From NCBI GenBank assembly GCA_013327885.1, contig JABUMY010000008.1:62001-126000 (forward strand): a stretch of DNA of 64,000 nt, given 5' to 3'. This document shows, piece after piece, positions 16,678 to 26,085 of this stretch. The position numbers and the translations under genes were made by a program. Below the pieces are notes generated by a model. It ran no database searches. It saw nothing but the letters and a program-made list of their open reading frames with translations, and was not told the DNA's origin. Source of the stretch: Flavisolibacter longurius (GTDB taxonomy: Bacteria > Bacteroidota > Bacteroidia > Chitinophagales > Chitinophagaceae). The stretch's first letter is position 1. Each line of letters starts with the position of its first letter.

Positions 16678-19600
16678 CTAAACTATATCGGTTTTATAGG
16701 TTTCAAAAACCGGCTTATAATGTTCTACTGCCGCCGGCAATGTATGTGGAACCAAAACCTGCATTTGTGTGCCAGGAACCACCTCCCATTTATTTGTTGC
16801 AAGATTGTACTGCAATTGCTCCCATTGGCAACCAAATCCTGTTGTGAGGCTGTTTTCCTCATAGGTCAGTAAAGCAAGTATATTCATAGCGGCTTCGTCT
16901 CTTGCCTTGAACATTGCCAATTTGAGAGGATCAGGAATTGTACGCTTCCGTTCTTCCGCATGATCTTTTCTTGCCCTCCACATCATGTCTGAATACAAAG
17001 TCACAAGTGCTGACCGTCGGGGGTGTTTAGCATACTCAACATTCACTGCATAATTAACAATTTTCTTCGCTGTCGGGTTTTTATCCGTTGCACTTGACTT
17101 ACCCAGCACTAACTTTTTTACATGCTTTTCTACTTGGTTTAAATGATCCTTGTTCATATCATTTGTTATCGGTGTCAGGTTTGTTACATTAGCTGGTCCG
17201 CCCATGTTCTCATTCAATAAATGACCTTTCACATAAATGGGCGTTGGAGCACCTTTCTGCGAAATTGTTTGGAAAGAACGTGCATAATCCCAACCCATCA
17301 CTGCTTTTGACTCAACTGCTGCCGGTTCGCCTTCAACATAATTTTCCGATAACAATTCTGCCGACATCATGGTTCCAAAACCCTCACTATTTGGCGCCCC
17401 AAACCGTATGACAGATGGCGGATCTGGAACATTCCAATTTATGTTTAACTGGCCGGTCAAATTTGCTAACTCATCAATCAAAGCGGAAAGGCTTTCACCC
17501 CAGGCAACTCTGTTTTCCTGTTTTATCTTGCCATACCCTGCCAACTTTTGATCAATTTCATCTGCTTTTGCAAGTGCTTTTTGTTCTGGCGAACCAGAGA
17601 CTGGTGCATTCACCCCATTCTTGGCTAATGTCTGCTCGATAAAACCTTTATACGTAACTGGGTTACTTCGAATCATGAGCCTATAGCTTTCTCCAGCACC
17701 GTCCAGATAAAGCGTATGTTTTTCGCCGTCTTTCGTATTCACTGCTTTTTTCTTTTTCCACCAACCCGTAACAGTTTCCAACGCTGCTTTCCCCTTATCT
17801 TTCACTTGCTCCACTTTTTCCTTCGCCCAGTCTTTACCTTTCTGTATGCTGCCCTGCACTTTTTTGATCACCTTATCCAGTCCTAATTTTTTCGACAGGG
17901 CAATGGCTTTGTCCAGCACCCAGTCGATGGCTTTGTTGATGGGTGCCTGAATGGCTTTGATGATCTTCTGCGCTTTTTCGCTGATGTTGCCCAATCCCAG
18001 CAAGGACGCCAAAAATCCAATGGTGATGGGCACCAGTTTGGCCAGTGCATTCTCTACCAGCTTGGCAGCACCTTCAAGGCTGCCCTGTACAATAAGAGCA
18101 ACCGAATCGATGATGGCGTTTATCAGGGCCAGTATCTTTTTGCCGTTGTTCACAAAGAACATCACGATCTCGTAAATAACCTTACAGGCTTTAATGAAGG
18201 CTCCCACCGGGTTCAGCAGGCTAACCACGAACGTGATGCCGGCCTTTACCACTTCTGTAATGAGCATGTCCTGGATGGCATCGATCACCATGGCTTTGAT
18301 ATCCCCGATCTTGTCCTTGATGTATTGCCACAGGCCGGCCAGGCCTTCCTTTCGAATGATCTGGAAAATCTCGAACACTTCTTCAAGGGCGGCCACCACA
18401 GGTTCACCCAGCTTCATCACAGCACGTTGGCGTATGTTGGTCCACGTGAGACCCAGTATCTGCATGATAAAATGGAAGATGCCCGGCATGTCCCACTTGT
18501 CGGGAAACTGAATGCCGGGCGGCATGTTGCCAAGCAGCCAGTCGAAGAAGCCAACCTTGAAATGGTGCACAATGTTGCCAATAAAATTATCCAGCCCCAT
18601 TTTGACGGCCGTGACAAGATTGCCAAGGAAGCCGATCGGGTCATCAATGATCTGGCCAATCACATGCGCCACTTTCCGCAGGGTGTTCAGCAGCATGTCC
18701 TTTAGTTCAAGGATAGTTTTGATCACACCGGCTACCGCATCCACCGCTTTGCTCAACCAGCCTTTCTTTGAATCTTTTATTTTTTCAAACGTTTCCTCCA
18801 GCTTTTTCACGTTCTGTACATACCTGTCGGCCAGCTTGCTCACCAGGTCGTCGTGCTTGTTCTGCACCGATTGTTCCAGCTCGCTGAACCGCCCCTCAAC
18901 TTCTTTTCGTGCTTCTTCACCGATCTTTTGCATTTCAGGGTCCAGCGTGGTCCAGTATTCCTGCACGTCTTTTTTGCCTTTGGCGATTTCTTCTATCGCT
19001 TCATTCAGCTTTACTTCCACAATGTTGGCGATGTTGGTAATGGAGCCGTCCATTTTCTGGATATAGCGGTCACGTTCTTCACGGAAGATGCGGTCGATCT
19101 CCGGCGACAGTCCGCTAAAATATTCGCTGATGGTATCATCCACGGTAGTGATGCCGTAATGGTCGTCAAGCCGCTTGTCTACCCTGTATTCAAAATCTGC
19201 GTTGGCGGCATTGGCGGCAAGGTCAAACAATACCATCACGTCGCGTTCCAGATCGTTCAGCAGTTTCTCTACATTGGTTTTTGTGGCGCTGTAAATGCTT
19301 TGCAATTTTTCGGCGATCTCTTTCCGCTTGCTTTCATCCTTTCCTTTTGTGTTGTTCTTGCTTTCATCCACCTTGCCAAACAACCCTGCACGGGTTCCGT
19401 GAATGTCTGCCATCTTGCCAAATACCGTGGCCTGTGCCTGTTGCTCAGCACCCGCAAGCGCCGGGGTTTCTTCGGCACGGTATTCAGCCGGTGCAGCCCT
19501 GGCCTGTTGCTTCGCTTCCCGCTTTTGTGTTACGGCGCCCTGGAATTCCGGTTCGTTCGAACGTTCCAGTTGTGCTTCTGTCACGCCGCTTTCCGCCATT

Positions 19601-21909
19601 TGATCGTCCAGTGCCACAGCGTCTTTTTCCATCGAAATCTCTGCTTCTGTCTTTTGTTTGGGTGCGGCTGATTTGGCATTGGGGATAAACGGTTTTTTCC
19701 CTGCATCTTCAGCCTGCATCGCCACCGTTTCTTTCAGCTTCACCCCTTCCGTTGCCGGCGGTGCTGCGGTTGTGCTGGCAATGGCATTACCGGCTTTGTC
19801 CTTTTCCACTTTCACATCGCCCTTGGCAGCGATCTTGGCGTCTTCCATGCGCCGGTGAGCGCCAGAAGAATCTTCGTACATATCCACCGTTTGCTGGTCA
19901 TTTTTCGGCAGCGCTTCCACTACGCGGTCCATGAGCTGCTTTTTAAAGGCAGCGGCATCAAAAGGTTTTGCTTTTTGCTGGCTCATTAGTCCTACCTGGT
20001 TGGCCCCAGCCTGGCTGTCCCTGTCCAGTTCCTCGGGTACAACGGAAGCCTTTTGCGCTGCGGCTGCTTTTGCTTCGGGTGCATCGTGTTTTTTCTGCTG
20101 CTTCGCTGCCACACCGGCCTTTCCTACCACTTCGCCAAAGGCCGGATCTTCTGCCGGCGATTTGGGTGCGGTCGCTACCGGCTCTTCGCTAACTGGCACT
20201 GTTTCTTCAGCCGGCGTTACCGACGTTTTTTCAGATGGTGGAGATGGCAGTCCGGGGTGTGAAATTTCAGGCGTATACGGAAGAATTTCTGCTGGCTGGC
20301 TGGGCGGAACGTTAGCCGGGTCTTCTACCGATGCGCCTGCCGGCGGCTCGGTAAACGCTTCCGGATTAACAGGCATCTGGTCTTCTTTCCCATGCAGCGG
20401 GTTAAAGAAGCCGCCCTTATCCACCCAGGCCTGTACCGGATCGGTGGTGATGGCTACCTGGCCGCCAAGGTTATCAGTCCCCGCCGTGTTGCCGTTGACC
20501 GTGGTTACCCGGAGTTTGCTGTACTCCGATTGCTTGACAATGTTGGGTGAAGAACTTTCTACAATGCCATAATGCATGTATGGCGGTCCTTTGTAAGCGA
20601 TGTCGCCTTTTTTGGGAACGTGCCGTGGCGGGTAAGCGCTTTGCGGTGTCAGCACGGGCTGTCCCAGTTTCCAGAGCGGCATGGGCACACCGCCTTTTTT
20701 CAGGGCCCAGAAAACAAAAATGCCACACCAGCTTGGTAACGCATCCCGTGTGCCCTTTTCCGTTAGTCCTGTCTTTGGATTGACGACCTGCACATCATGC
20801 GCCTCCCGGTGAAACACGATGCTTTCTTCAAACACTTTTCCTACCTGGTAGGGCTTGCCCTGCGGCAGTATCTGCTCCGGCCCCATCGCCGTTTGAAAAT
20901 ACTCGAGCAAGCGGCGCCAGCCAACGCGTTTGCCCTGGGCATCTTTGTGCTTGGCATTGATAAGACCCGCTTCCATTTTGGCCGTATGCAGGGCCCTTTT
21001 TAATTCAGGCCGGACTTCGTTGTCTGCAGCTTCTTTTCGCTGAATGTGTTGGAGAATAGAAGGCGTGGTGCTGCTCTTTTTTGTGTAGATAGAATCTGCA
21101 GCGCCTTGCTGAATAGTATGCGTCAATTCATGCGCCAGCAGCCGACCGCCATCGGCCGTATGCGGGTTGTAGTTACCAGCGCCAAAATAGATATGGTTTT
21201 GATGGGTAAAGGCCTGGGCATGCAGGGTCTTGCTCAGGCTTGCAGCGTTACTATCGGTATGCACCCGAACAGCGCCAAAGCCGGCACCAAAGCGGCTTTC
21301 CATGCTGCTGCGGGTGGCATCGGGCAAAGCAGTGCCGCTACCTTTGGTAGATGTGAGTGAAGCGTGAACCTGGGGGGAGCCAAGGGGCGGTCCTCTTCCG
21401 CTCCGTTGCACCACATCGGAATGGTAAAGCGAACTATGCTTGCGGCTAATGGACAGATCGTTGCCGGAACCGCTGTCGTCTTTTTCCCTTTCTTCGTCAC
21501 TGGCATCTTCAGCCGAACGAAAAACGGTGCCGGCAAGTTTTGGCTGTATGCTTTCTTCTTCCTCGGGTTGGCGATGGATTGTATCGGAGAGCAGCTCACT
21601 CTTGGTTTGCACTTCTTCTTCCTCTTCTTCTTTTCGCTGCAGGCTTTCTTCTTTTTCCAAGGCTATTGGTGCCACAGAAGGCTCCGGCATGCGCATTACT
21701 TTTTCGGCTACTTCATCCGCCTCTTTTTCCTGCGGATCATCTGGACTGCTAACGGTAAGTTTTGCCTGAATGGCTGGCTGAAAGAAAGGACTGCTTTTCT
21801 CGCCACCGAAAAAGCTTTCGTTGCCGGCCTTGCGGAAAAAGGCTGGCTGTGCCCTGCGCTGGAGCACAGATACTGAAGGCTTACCTTGTTTTTCAGCAGT
21901 GGTCCGCAT
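16678..21909 (-). CDS. giant DUF4157 eCIS cargo/polymorphic toxin with CHAP-like and nuclease-like regions
   Basis: A 1743-aa protein, the largest of the operon. Residues 1-195 are low-complexity with eCIS-associated signatures (DDPQEKEADEVAEKVMRMPEP at about 57-77, then QRKEEEEEE). DUF4157 follows at about 196-268 with HELTH at 260-264. At about 305-505 is a CHAP/NlpC-like cysteine hydrolase region (PSWCGIFVFWALKKGGVPMP, C395; YMHYGIVES, H446), which could cut peptidoglycan. Next come a Pro/Ala-rich linker, long charged helices (about 860-1060), and hydrophobic helices (about 1100-1330) that could insert into membranes or pack in the tube. The C-terminus has KGHLLNENMGGPANVTNLTP (about 1561-1580), resembling beta-beta-alpha-metal/non-specific nuclease sites. 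GC falls from roughly 55 to roughly 41 percent in sampled lines after about residue 1390. It sits between tape measure and ATPase, followed by a presumed immunity gene. Confidence 0.85.
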   Translation of the reverse strand: MRTTAEKQGKPSVSVLQRRAQPAFFRKAGNESFFGGEKSSPFFQPAIQAKLTVSSPDDPQEKEADEVAEKVMRMPEPSVAPIALEKEESLQRKEEEEEEVQTKSELLSDTIHRQPEEEESIQPKLAGTVFRSAEDASDEEREKDDSGSGNDLSISRKHSSLYHSDVVQRSGRGPPLGSPQVHASLTSTKGSGTALPDATRSSMESRFGAGFGAVRVHTDSNAASLSKTLHAQAFTHQNHIYFGAGNYNPHTADGGRLLAHELTHTIQQGAADSIYTKKSSTTPSILQHIQRKEAADNEVRPELKRALHTAKMEAGLINAKHKDAQGKRVGWRRLLEYFQTAMGPEQILPQGKPYQVGKVFEESIVFHREAHDVQVVNPKTGLTEKGTRDALPSWCGIFVFWALKKGGVPMPLWKLGQPVLTPQSAYPPRHVPKKGDIAYKGPPYMHYGIVESSSPNIVKQSEYSKLRVTTVNGNTAGTDNLGGQVAITTDPVQAWVDKGGFFNPLHGKEDQMPVNPEAFTEPPAGASVEDPANVPPSQPAEILPYTPEISHPGLPSPPSEKTSVTPAEETVPVSEEPVATAPKSPAEDPAFGEVVGKAGVAAKQQKKHDAPEAKAAAAQKASVVPEELDRDSQAGANQVGLMSQQKAKPFDAAAFKKQLMDRVVEALPKNDQQTVDMYEDSSGAHRRMEDAKIAAKGDVKVEKDKAGNAIASTTAAPPATEGVKLKETVAMQAEDAGKKPFIPNAKSAAPKQKTEAEISMEKDAVALDDQMAESGVTEAQLERSNEPEFQGAVTQKREAKQQARAAPAEYRAEETPALAGAEQQAQATVFGKMADIHGTRAGLFGKVDESKNNTKGKDESKRKEIAEKLQSIYSATKTNVEKLLNDLERDVMVLFDLAANAANADFEYRVDKRLDDHYGITTVDDTISEYFSGLSPEIDRIFREERDRYIQKMDGSITNIANIVEVKLNEAIEEIAKGKKDVQEYWTTLDPEMQKIGEEARKEVEGRFSELEQSVQNKHDDLVSKLADRYVQNVKKLEETFEKIKDSKKGWLSKAVDAVAGVIKTILELKDMLLNTLRKVAHVIGQIIDDPIGFLGNLVTAVKMGLDNFIGNIVHHFKVGFFDWLLGNMPPGIQFPDKWDMPGIFHFIMQILGLTWTNIRQRAVMKLGEPVVAALEEVFEIFQIIRKEGLAGLWQYIKDKIGDIKAMVIDAIQDMLITEVVKAGITFVVSLLNPVGAFIKACKVIYEIVMFFVNNGKKILALINAIIDSVALIVQGSLEGAAKLVENALAKLVPITIGFLASLLGLGNISEKAQKIIKAIQAPINKAIDWVLDKAIALSKKLGLDKVIKKVQGSIQKGKDWAKEKVEQVKDKGKAALETVTGWWKKKKAVNTKDGEKHTLYLDGAGESYRLMIRSNPVTYKGFIEQTLAKNGVNAPVSGSPEQKALAKADEIDQKLAGYGKIKQENRVAWGESLSALIDELANLTGQLNINWNVPDPPSVIRFGAPNSEGFGTMMSAELLSENYVEGEPAAVESKAVMGWDYARSFQTISQKGAPTPIYVKGHLLNENMGGPANVTNLTPITNDMNKDHLNQVEKHVKKLVLGKSSATDKNPTAKKIVNYAVNVEYAKHPRRSALVTLYSDMMWRARKDHAEERKRTIPDPLKLAMFKARDEAAMNILALLTYEENSLTTGFGCQWEQLQYNLATNKWEVVPGTQMQVLVPHTLPAAVEHYKPVFETYKTDIV

Positions 21910-21918
21910 ACAAAATAA

Positions 21919-23235
21919 TTAACCCCATTCCACCTGCAGCCAGTCTTTCATCCACGGCAGGCGCACAATGGAAAGCGGCCATTGCAGGTTGTTCAGCAAA
22001 ATGTCCACCGTTTTTTGCTCTACCTGCAACAGCCAGTGATCCCTTTTACGATTTAGCTTTCCTGTCCGTTGCAAAAAGGTTTCCCGCAAGCCATCCACCG
22101 ATGTATTTTTTAATGCCGGCCAGTTTTTGATCACAGCTTCCAGCAGGTTCTGGCACTCGGCCTTTTCCGCGGCAGAAATTTCATGGGCTGTGTATACCGG
22201 TGAACCGATTTCCAATCCACAAAGCACCTTGCCCACTACAGTTTCACTTTCGCTGCATTCCGCTTCCCCCGTTGCCAGGTAATGCAGGAGTTGCAAGGCT
22301 TTACCGGGATGAGCAATGGATTTCTCTTCTGCATCCAGCAGGTGCAGTTCATCGAAGAAATAATACAGGAAAGGATGAAGCAGTACCAGGCCGGCGTTCT
22401 TTACGGCAAATATTTTTTCCGCAGAAACATCCTGTTCTTGTTGCGGGTCTTCATCCTGTTTTTCGCGTATGGCAGCGATCAGCTTTTCAACCGGCAGATC
22501 CTGGGTTAATTGCAGTGTGGATAGAAATTTTTCAACCCTATTTTGAAGATCATCTTTAATGATGTTGCCGCTAATCGCAGTATGCAGAACAAGGTATCGA
22601 ACGATGGTAGAAAGCTTTCCTTCAACAGACTTATCAAGTCCCTTTATGCGTTTCCGAAAAGCATTTTCTGCCTTTGCTCTTTCTGCTTTTGAAACGCCAA
22701 GCAGTTCCAGAATAGCAGCAAACATTTCATCGGAAGATTGCAGTACCAACCGCTGGCAGGTCGATGGATTTTGCAAAGCGTTTCGTACTTGCGAACTGGT
22801 GGCAGAATGGGACGTATGCAGTTCCTTCAAAACAAACGCTTCCAATTTTCGCAACGAAGTCGTTTGTGCCCACCAGGGCAAACTACCAAGTTGTAAAAAG
22901 TACAGCCAGGCCTGCATAGGTGAATGCTCCTTCGCTTTCCCGGGTTCTGCCTTTTTGCTTCGGTTCTTTTTCAGTTGTACGGCGATGCTTTCAGTAAGCT
23001 GTTGCTCTAACTGTGCAATTGAAAAATGACCGGTTGCAGAAAACTGCACCTGCAGTTTATCAATGTGCATCCATTCGGCAGGTGAACAAGCTTCGTCAAA
23101 TATTTTTTCCAGCCTTGCCGGTAACTGCTGCTGTAGGAAAGCTGCCAGTTGCTGCTGCCACTGAAAGGCCTCCGCCACAGGCACACCATTCAGCTGCACT
23201 GAAATCTTGTTGATGATATGCTGATTGCCCTGCAT
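21919..23235 (-). CDS. contractile injection system tape measure protein (Afp14/CIS_TMP-like)
   Basis: A 438-aa protein matching the tape measure family of Afp/PVC-type particles, which sets tube length inside the sheath. The N-terminus (HIINKISVQLNGVPVAEAFQ) and the signature LVLLHPFLYYFFDELHLL at about 280-297 are typical of this family. So is the closing block GKLNRKRDHWLLQVEQKTVDILLNNLQWPLSIVRLPWM (about 390-430, quoted here only in part of its length by key residues RDHWLL and WPLSIVRLPWM). It is helix-rich with no membrane segment. It lies 9 bases upstream of the cargo gene and 82 bases after the 921-aa gene, with array E between them. Family assignment is from recalled motifs. Confidence 0.85.
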   Translation of the reverse strand: MQGNQHIINKISVQLNGVPVAEAFQWQQQLAAFLQQQLPARLEKIFDEACSPAEWMHIDKLQVQFSATGHFSIAQLEQQLTESIAVQLKKNRSKKAEPGKAKEHSPMQAWLYFLQLGSLPWWAQTTSLRKLEAFVLKELHTSHSATSSQVRNALQNPSTCQRLVLQSSDEMFAAILELLGVSKAERAKAENAFRKRIKGLDKSVEGKLSTIVRYLVLHTAISGNIIKDDLQNRVEKFLSTLQLTQDLPVEKLIAAIREKQDEDPQQEQDVSAEKIFAVKNAGLVLLHPFLYYFFDELHLLDAEEKSIAHPGKALQLLHYLATGEAECSESETVVGKVLCGLEIGSPVYTAHEISAAEKAECQNLLEAVIKNWPALKNTSVDGLRETFLQRTGKLNRKRDHWLLQVEQKTVDILLNNLQWPLSIVRLPWMKDWLQVEWG

Positions 23236-23276
23236 GTTTTTTTATTAACCGATATCCACTCCTTCCCTCTTTCAGC

Positions 23277-23327
23277 CTTGCCTAGTTGCTTATTGCAAAT
23301 TGCCCATTGCCTATTGTCTATTGTCTC
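23277..23327. repeat. stop-codon-rich degenerate short-repeat array E (inside the eCIS operon)
   Basis: About 50 bases of ATTGCCT/ATTGCCC-like units on the plus strand. In the gene sense it reads CAATAGGCAATGGGCAA. The stop codon (23318-23320) of the 921-aa gene lies in the array. It is the only array that interrupts a long operon, between the 921-aa gene and the tape measure gene. Confidence 0.75.
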
Positions 23328-26083
23328 CTGAACTTCCCAATGATGGCGGTAAAGTTTCGCAGCTCGGTTTCGTTCAGGTTCAATTCCCGCAATTCTTCTG
23401 GTTTAAGGTTAGCCAGTTCGCGGATGTTTTCGGTTGGCGACAACCTGGTGGGACCGGCTTTTGTTACCACCGTATTGTAAGCCGAAACAAGGCTGGTGAA
23501 CGAACGTTCGTAATTGTTGGCCAGTTCACCAATACGGCTTTGCAAACCGCCCGTTGCATCCTGCACTTTTTTATCCACGGCTCCGTTGATCTGGATAAAT
23601 TGCTGGCTTACGGTACCGGCCATTTCCGTAACCTGCTTGCCCAGGCTTTCTCTTACGCCGGAGATAGAATTGGTCAGCTTTGATTCAACACCCTGGATCT
23701 GTTGGTCAGATTTTTGGATCCTGTCACCAAACTCGTTTACCTTCTGCCGTACGAACAAATCCGAGTCTTTGGTCAGCTTGTCCACAGCAACAAAATCCCG
23801 TTTCAGCTCAAACAGGTCTTTGTTTAGGATGGGCCGCTTTACGATGTCCTTTTCAACAAAATAATTGATGGCCGGCAACGGCTTCACGGTAATGCCGGTA
23901 TGGTCGGGTTTGGAATCTACCAGTTCGTCCTTGGCAATGTAGGGAAGGTAAAAATCGGCTACCACGGTGCGGTTGTTACCCACAGTGTTGTACACCAGCA
24001 CAAACGTGCCGCCCCGGCACACGCCGCCATTGTGCAGCAGCGATTGGTTTTGTTTTAAAAAGTTGTGAAAAATGTAACCGTCTGCTACTTTTTCCTGCTG
24101 CGCAATCTTGATCTTGCTAAACCAGTCCAGCAGTAATGGCTGGTCCATCACGGCAATGTTTTCAATGGGCGAGCGGTAACCCGCAACTGTAAATTCTTTG
24201 GCGTTCCTGTTGATCTCTGCCCCTGCGTTGGCAATGTTCTCGTGCAGCTTATCCCATTCCACCTTGCCTACCACCTCCGCTGCAGGTTTGGCAAGGGCCT
24301 GCCTGGCGGTCACCACGTGGTTGTCTAACAGGTCCGCCACTCTTGCTTTCAGCGTACGTTTCAGTACAAGCGGTTCACCGGCGATCCCTTCTACCTGCAA
24401 TTCTGCATCTGCCGGTAATTTTTCGTCCACTGTTTTGGTGTAGCGGGTCAGGTGTTCGAGCCGGTGGTTAAACTGCAGCCGCTCTTTGTCGAACAGGAGA
24501 TCAAGCAGTCCTGGCCGGATAGGAAAAACCGGGAATACGGTTAGCCGTTCCCGTTGCAATTGTACACCCACTATCTCAAACGGAAGGTCAAACTGGTTTC
24601 GCAGACGGGTGATCTCCCGAAGGGCTTGCGCATAATCCCTTCCCACATGCCCTTCGATGCGGAAGAACGGGTACTTGTCAAGGTCAAAGCCCAGTGGCTG
24701 GCGAATGTGCGGCAGTGTTGTATAAGAACCGTTACTGGCTGCATGGTAAGACAGGTTTGCCTGTGTTCGGCGGCGCCTTGTTTTCTCGGGGTCCCAAGCC
24801 GGCACGATGCTGCGACTATCGTAATAGTAAGGAATGGCCCGCTTGCCCATTACCGCCTCTATGCCGGCTGACGGCGTAATACGAATCTCCTCCACATCCG
24901 GGATACCGAAGGAAGCGATCAATTGTGACAGCCGCGCAAAAAGCTGCAAGGCATTTACCATGCGGTCGTCACCGTTATTCAGTATCGGCGATTCGATAAA
25001 GCAATTGCGGTATCGGCAACGCTCCTCTTCATTTGCTACCAAAAGGCCTAAGGCGATGTGCTTGGGAAACAGTGAGGGCGGAAGACAGCAGCCATAGCAA
25101 AGTTCATACACCGACTCCTTGAATTCATTGTAGGCTTCGGCCACTTCTTTTACAAAGTCATAGAGGTATTGAATGCCGCTTGTGGCAGCCCTGCCGCCGG
25201 TCATCTCTGTTACCTTTCCTGCAAAAGAGCCAGGGGCGCCAAAATCAATATTTCCAATGCTGCGTGTATTGTTTCGAATCTCACGGCCATCCGGGGCCAG
25301 CTGCCCGCCCGACCGGTAACATTGCTCCAGCAAACGTGCCGTTTCCACCGCTATCCGCAGGGGATCAGCCAACAGGTTTACGCCATTGGTGATGGCCATT
25401 CGGTATGCTGTTAACAGGTCACCGTAACTGAAAATCGTATCGTTCTCGTTCAGCAATACCCGCGGCACGGCTACTTCTGGCAGGGAAAAGTACAGGTTAT
25501 CGTTGCAAGGATTGCGGGTCACCAGGCGGTCATAGTCGTTCCTGTCCAGCAACAACACCCGCAGGTCGTTGGTTGCCACATCACCTTTGTTGTCGCAATC
25601 ATCTGTTGAACAGACATCCGTTTCTTTTACAAACTGGCTCAGGTACAACAGCACCACCCATTGCGATGGTGGCGTATTGGCGCCAAAAGCCTGGCTTATC
25701 GGAATGCGGTTGCTTTCGGTATTGTCGGGGCCCACCAATTGAAACAACCGTTGGCTGGATACCAGGTCCGCAAACAGTGGGTACTGTGCATCCCTGTCAT
25801 CAAATGGCAGCAAGGCATTGAAGACTCTTGCTTCGGGCAGGTGCAACAGGTCGCCATCGGTAGTTATGCCGGCGCCCCGGGAAACGATGATCTCTTCCCG
25901 GCCCAATTGCACGTCCAGGCCGCAGACAATACCAACGCCCAGCAGGCAGGTGCGGGTCAGGCGGTCCTGGTAATCGAAATAGTCACCGATACTGTTCAAC
26001 TGGTCAGCCGTCAGTACCTGGTTGTCTTCAAAAATGCTGTACGTTGTTTGCGGTTCGGCCAGCTTTATGGGTTGATGTGCCAT
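23318..26083 (-). CDS. eCIS structural protein of unknown role (position of the Afp13 tail fibre)
   Basis: A 921-aa protein without signal peptide. I place the start at the ATG at 26083 (MAHQPIKLAEPQTTYSIF), since the upstream 64 residues are basic, low-order translation and overlap the previous gene. The N-terminal region (VLTADQLNSIGDYFDYQDRL ... GVGIVCGLDVQ) recurs, as I recall, in Bacteroidota injection-system clusters. The last about 130 residues (KLTKDSDLFVRQKVNEFGDR, then QFIQINGAVDKKVQDA) form a long heptad-like coiled coil, and the end LRELNLNETELRNFTAI is leucine-rich. By order (baseplate J, second baseplate protein, this gene, tape measure) it occupies the slot of Afp13, a trimeric fibre. 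It could be a fibre, a fibre adaptor or a baseplate component. Its function is not established by sequence. Confidence 0.75.
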   Translation of the reverse strand: MAHQPIKLAEPQTTYSIFEDNQVLTADQLNSIGDYFDYQDRLTRTCLLGVGIVCGLDVQLGREEIIVSRGAGITTDGDLLHLPEARVFNALLPFDDRDAQYPLFADLVSSQRLFQLVGPDNTESNRIPISQAFGANTPPSQWVVLLYLSQFVKETDVCSTDDCDNKGDVATNDLRVLLLDRNDYDRLVTRNPCNDNLYFSLPEVAVPRVLLNENDTIFSYGDLLTAYRMAITNGVNLLADPLRIAVETARLLEQCYRSGGQLAPDGREIRNNTRSIGNIDFGAPGSFAGKVTEMTGGRAATSGIQYLYDFVKEVAEAYNEFKESVYELCYGCCLPPSLFPKHIALGLLVANEEERCRYRNCFIESPILNNGDDRMVNALQLFARLSQLIASFGIPDVEEIRITPSAGIEAVMGKRAIPYYYDSRSIVPAWDPEKTRRRRTQANLSYHAASNGSYTTLPHIRQPLGFDLDKYPFFRIEGHVGRDYAQALREITRLRNQFDLPFEIVGVQLQRERLTVFPVFPIRPGLLDLLFDKERLQFNHRLEHLTRYTKTVDEKLPADAELQVEGIAGEPLVLKRTLKARVADLLDNHVVTARQALAKPAAEVVGKVEWDKLHENIANAGAEINRNAKEFTVAGYRSPIENIAVMDQPLLLDWFSKIKIAQQEKVADGYIFHNFLKQNQSLLHNGGVCRGGTFVLVYNTVGNNRTVVADFYLPYIAKDELVDSKPDHTGITVKPLPAINYFVEKDIVKRPILNKDLFELKRDFVAVDKLTKDSDLFVRQKVNEFGDRIQKSDQQIQGVESKLTNSISGVRESLGKQVTEMAGTVSQQFIQINGAVDKKVQDATGGLQSRIGELANNYERSFTSLVSAYNTVVTKAGPTRLSPTENIRELANLKPEELRELNLNETELRNFTAIIGKFRRQ

Positions 26084-26085
26084 AA

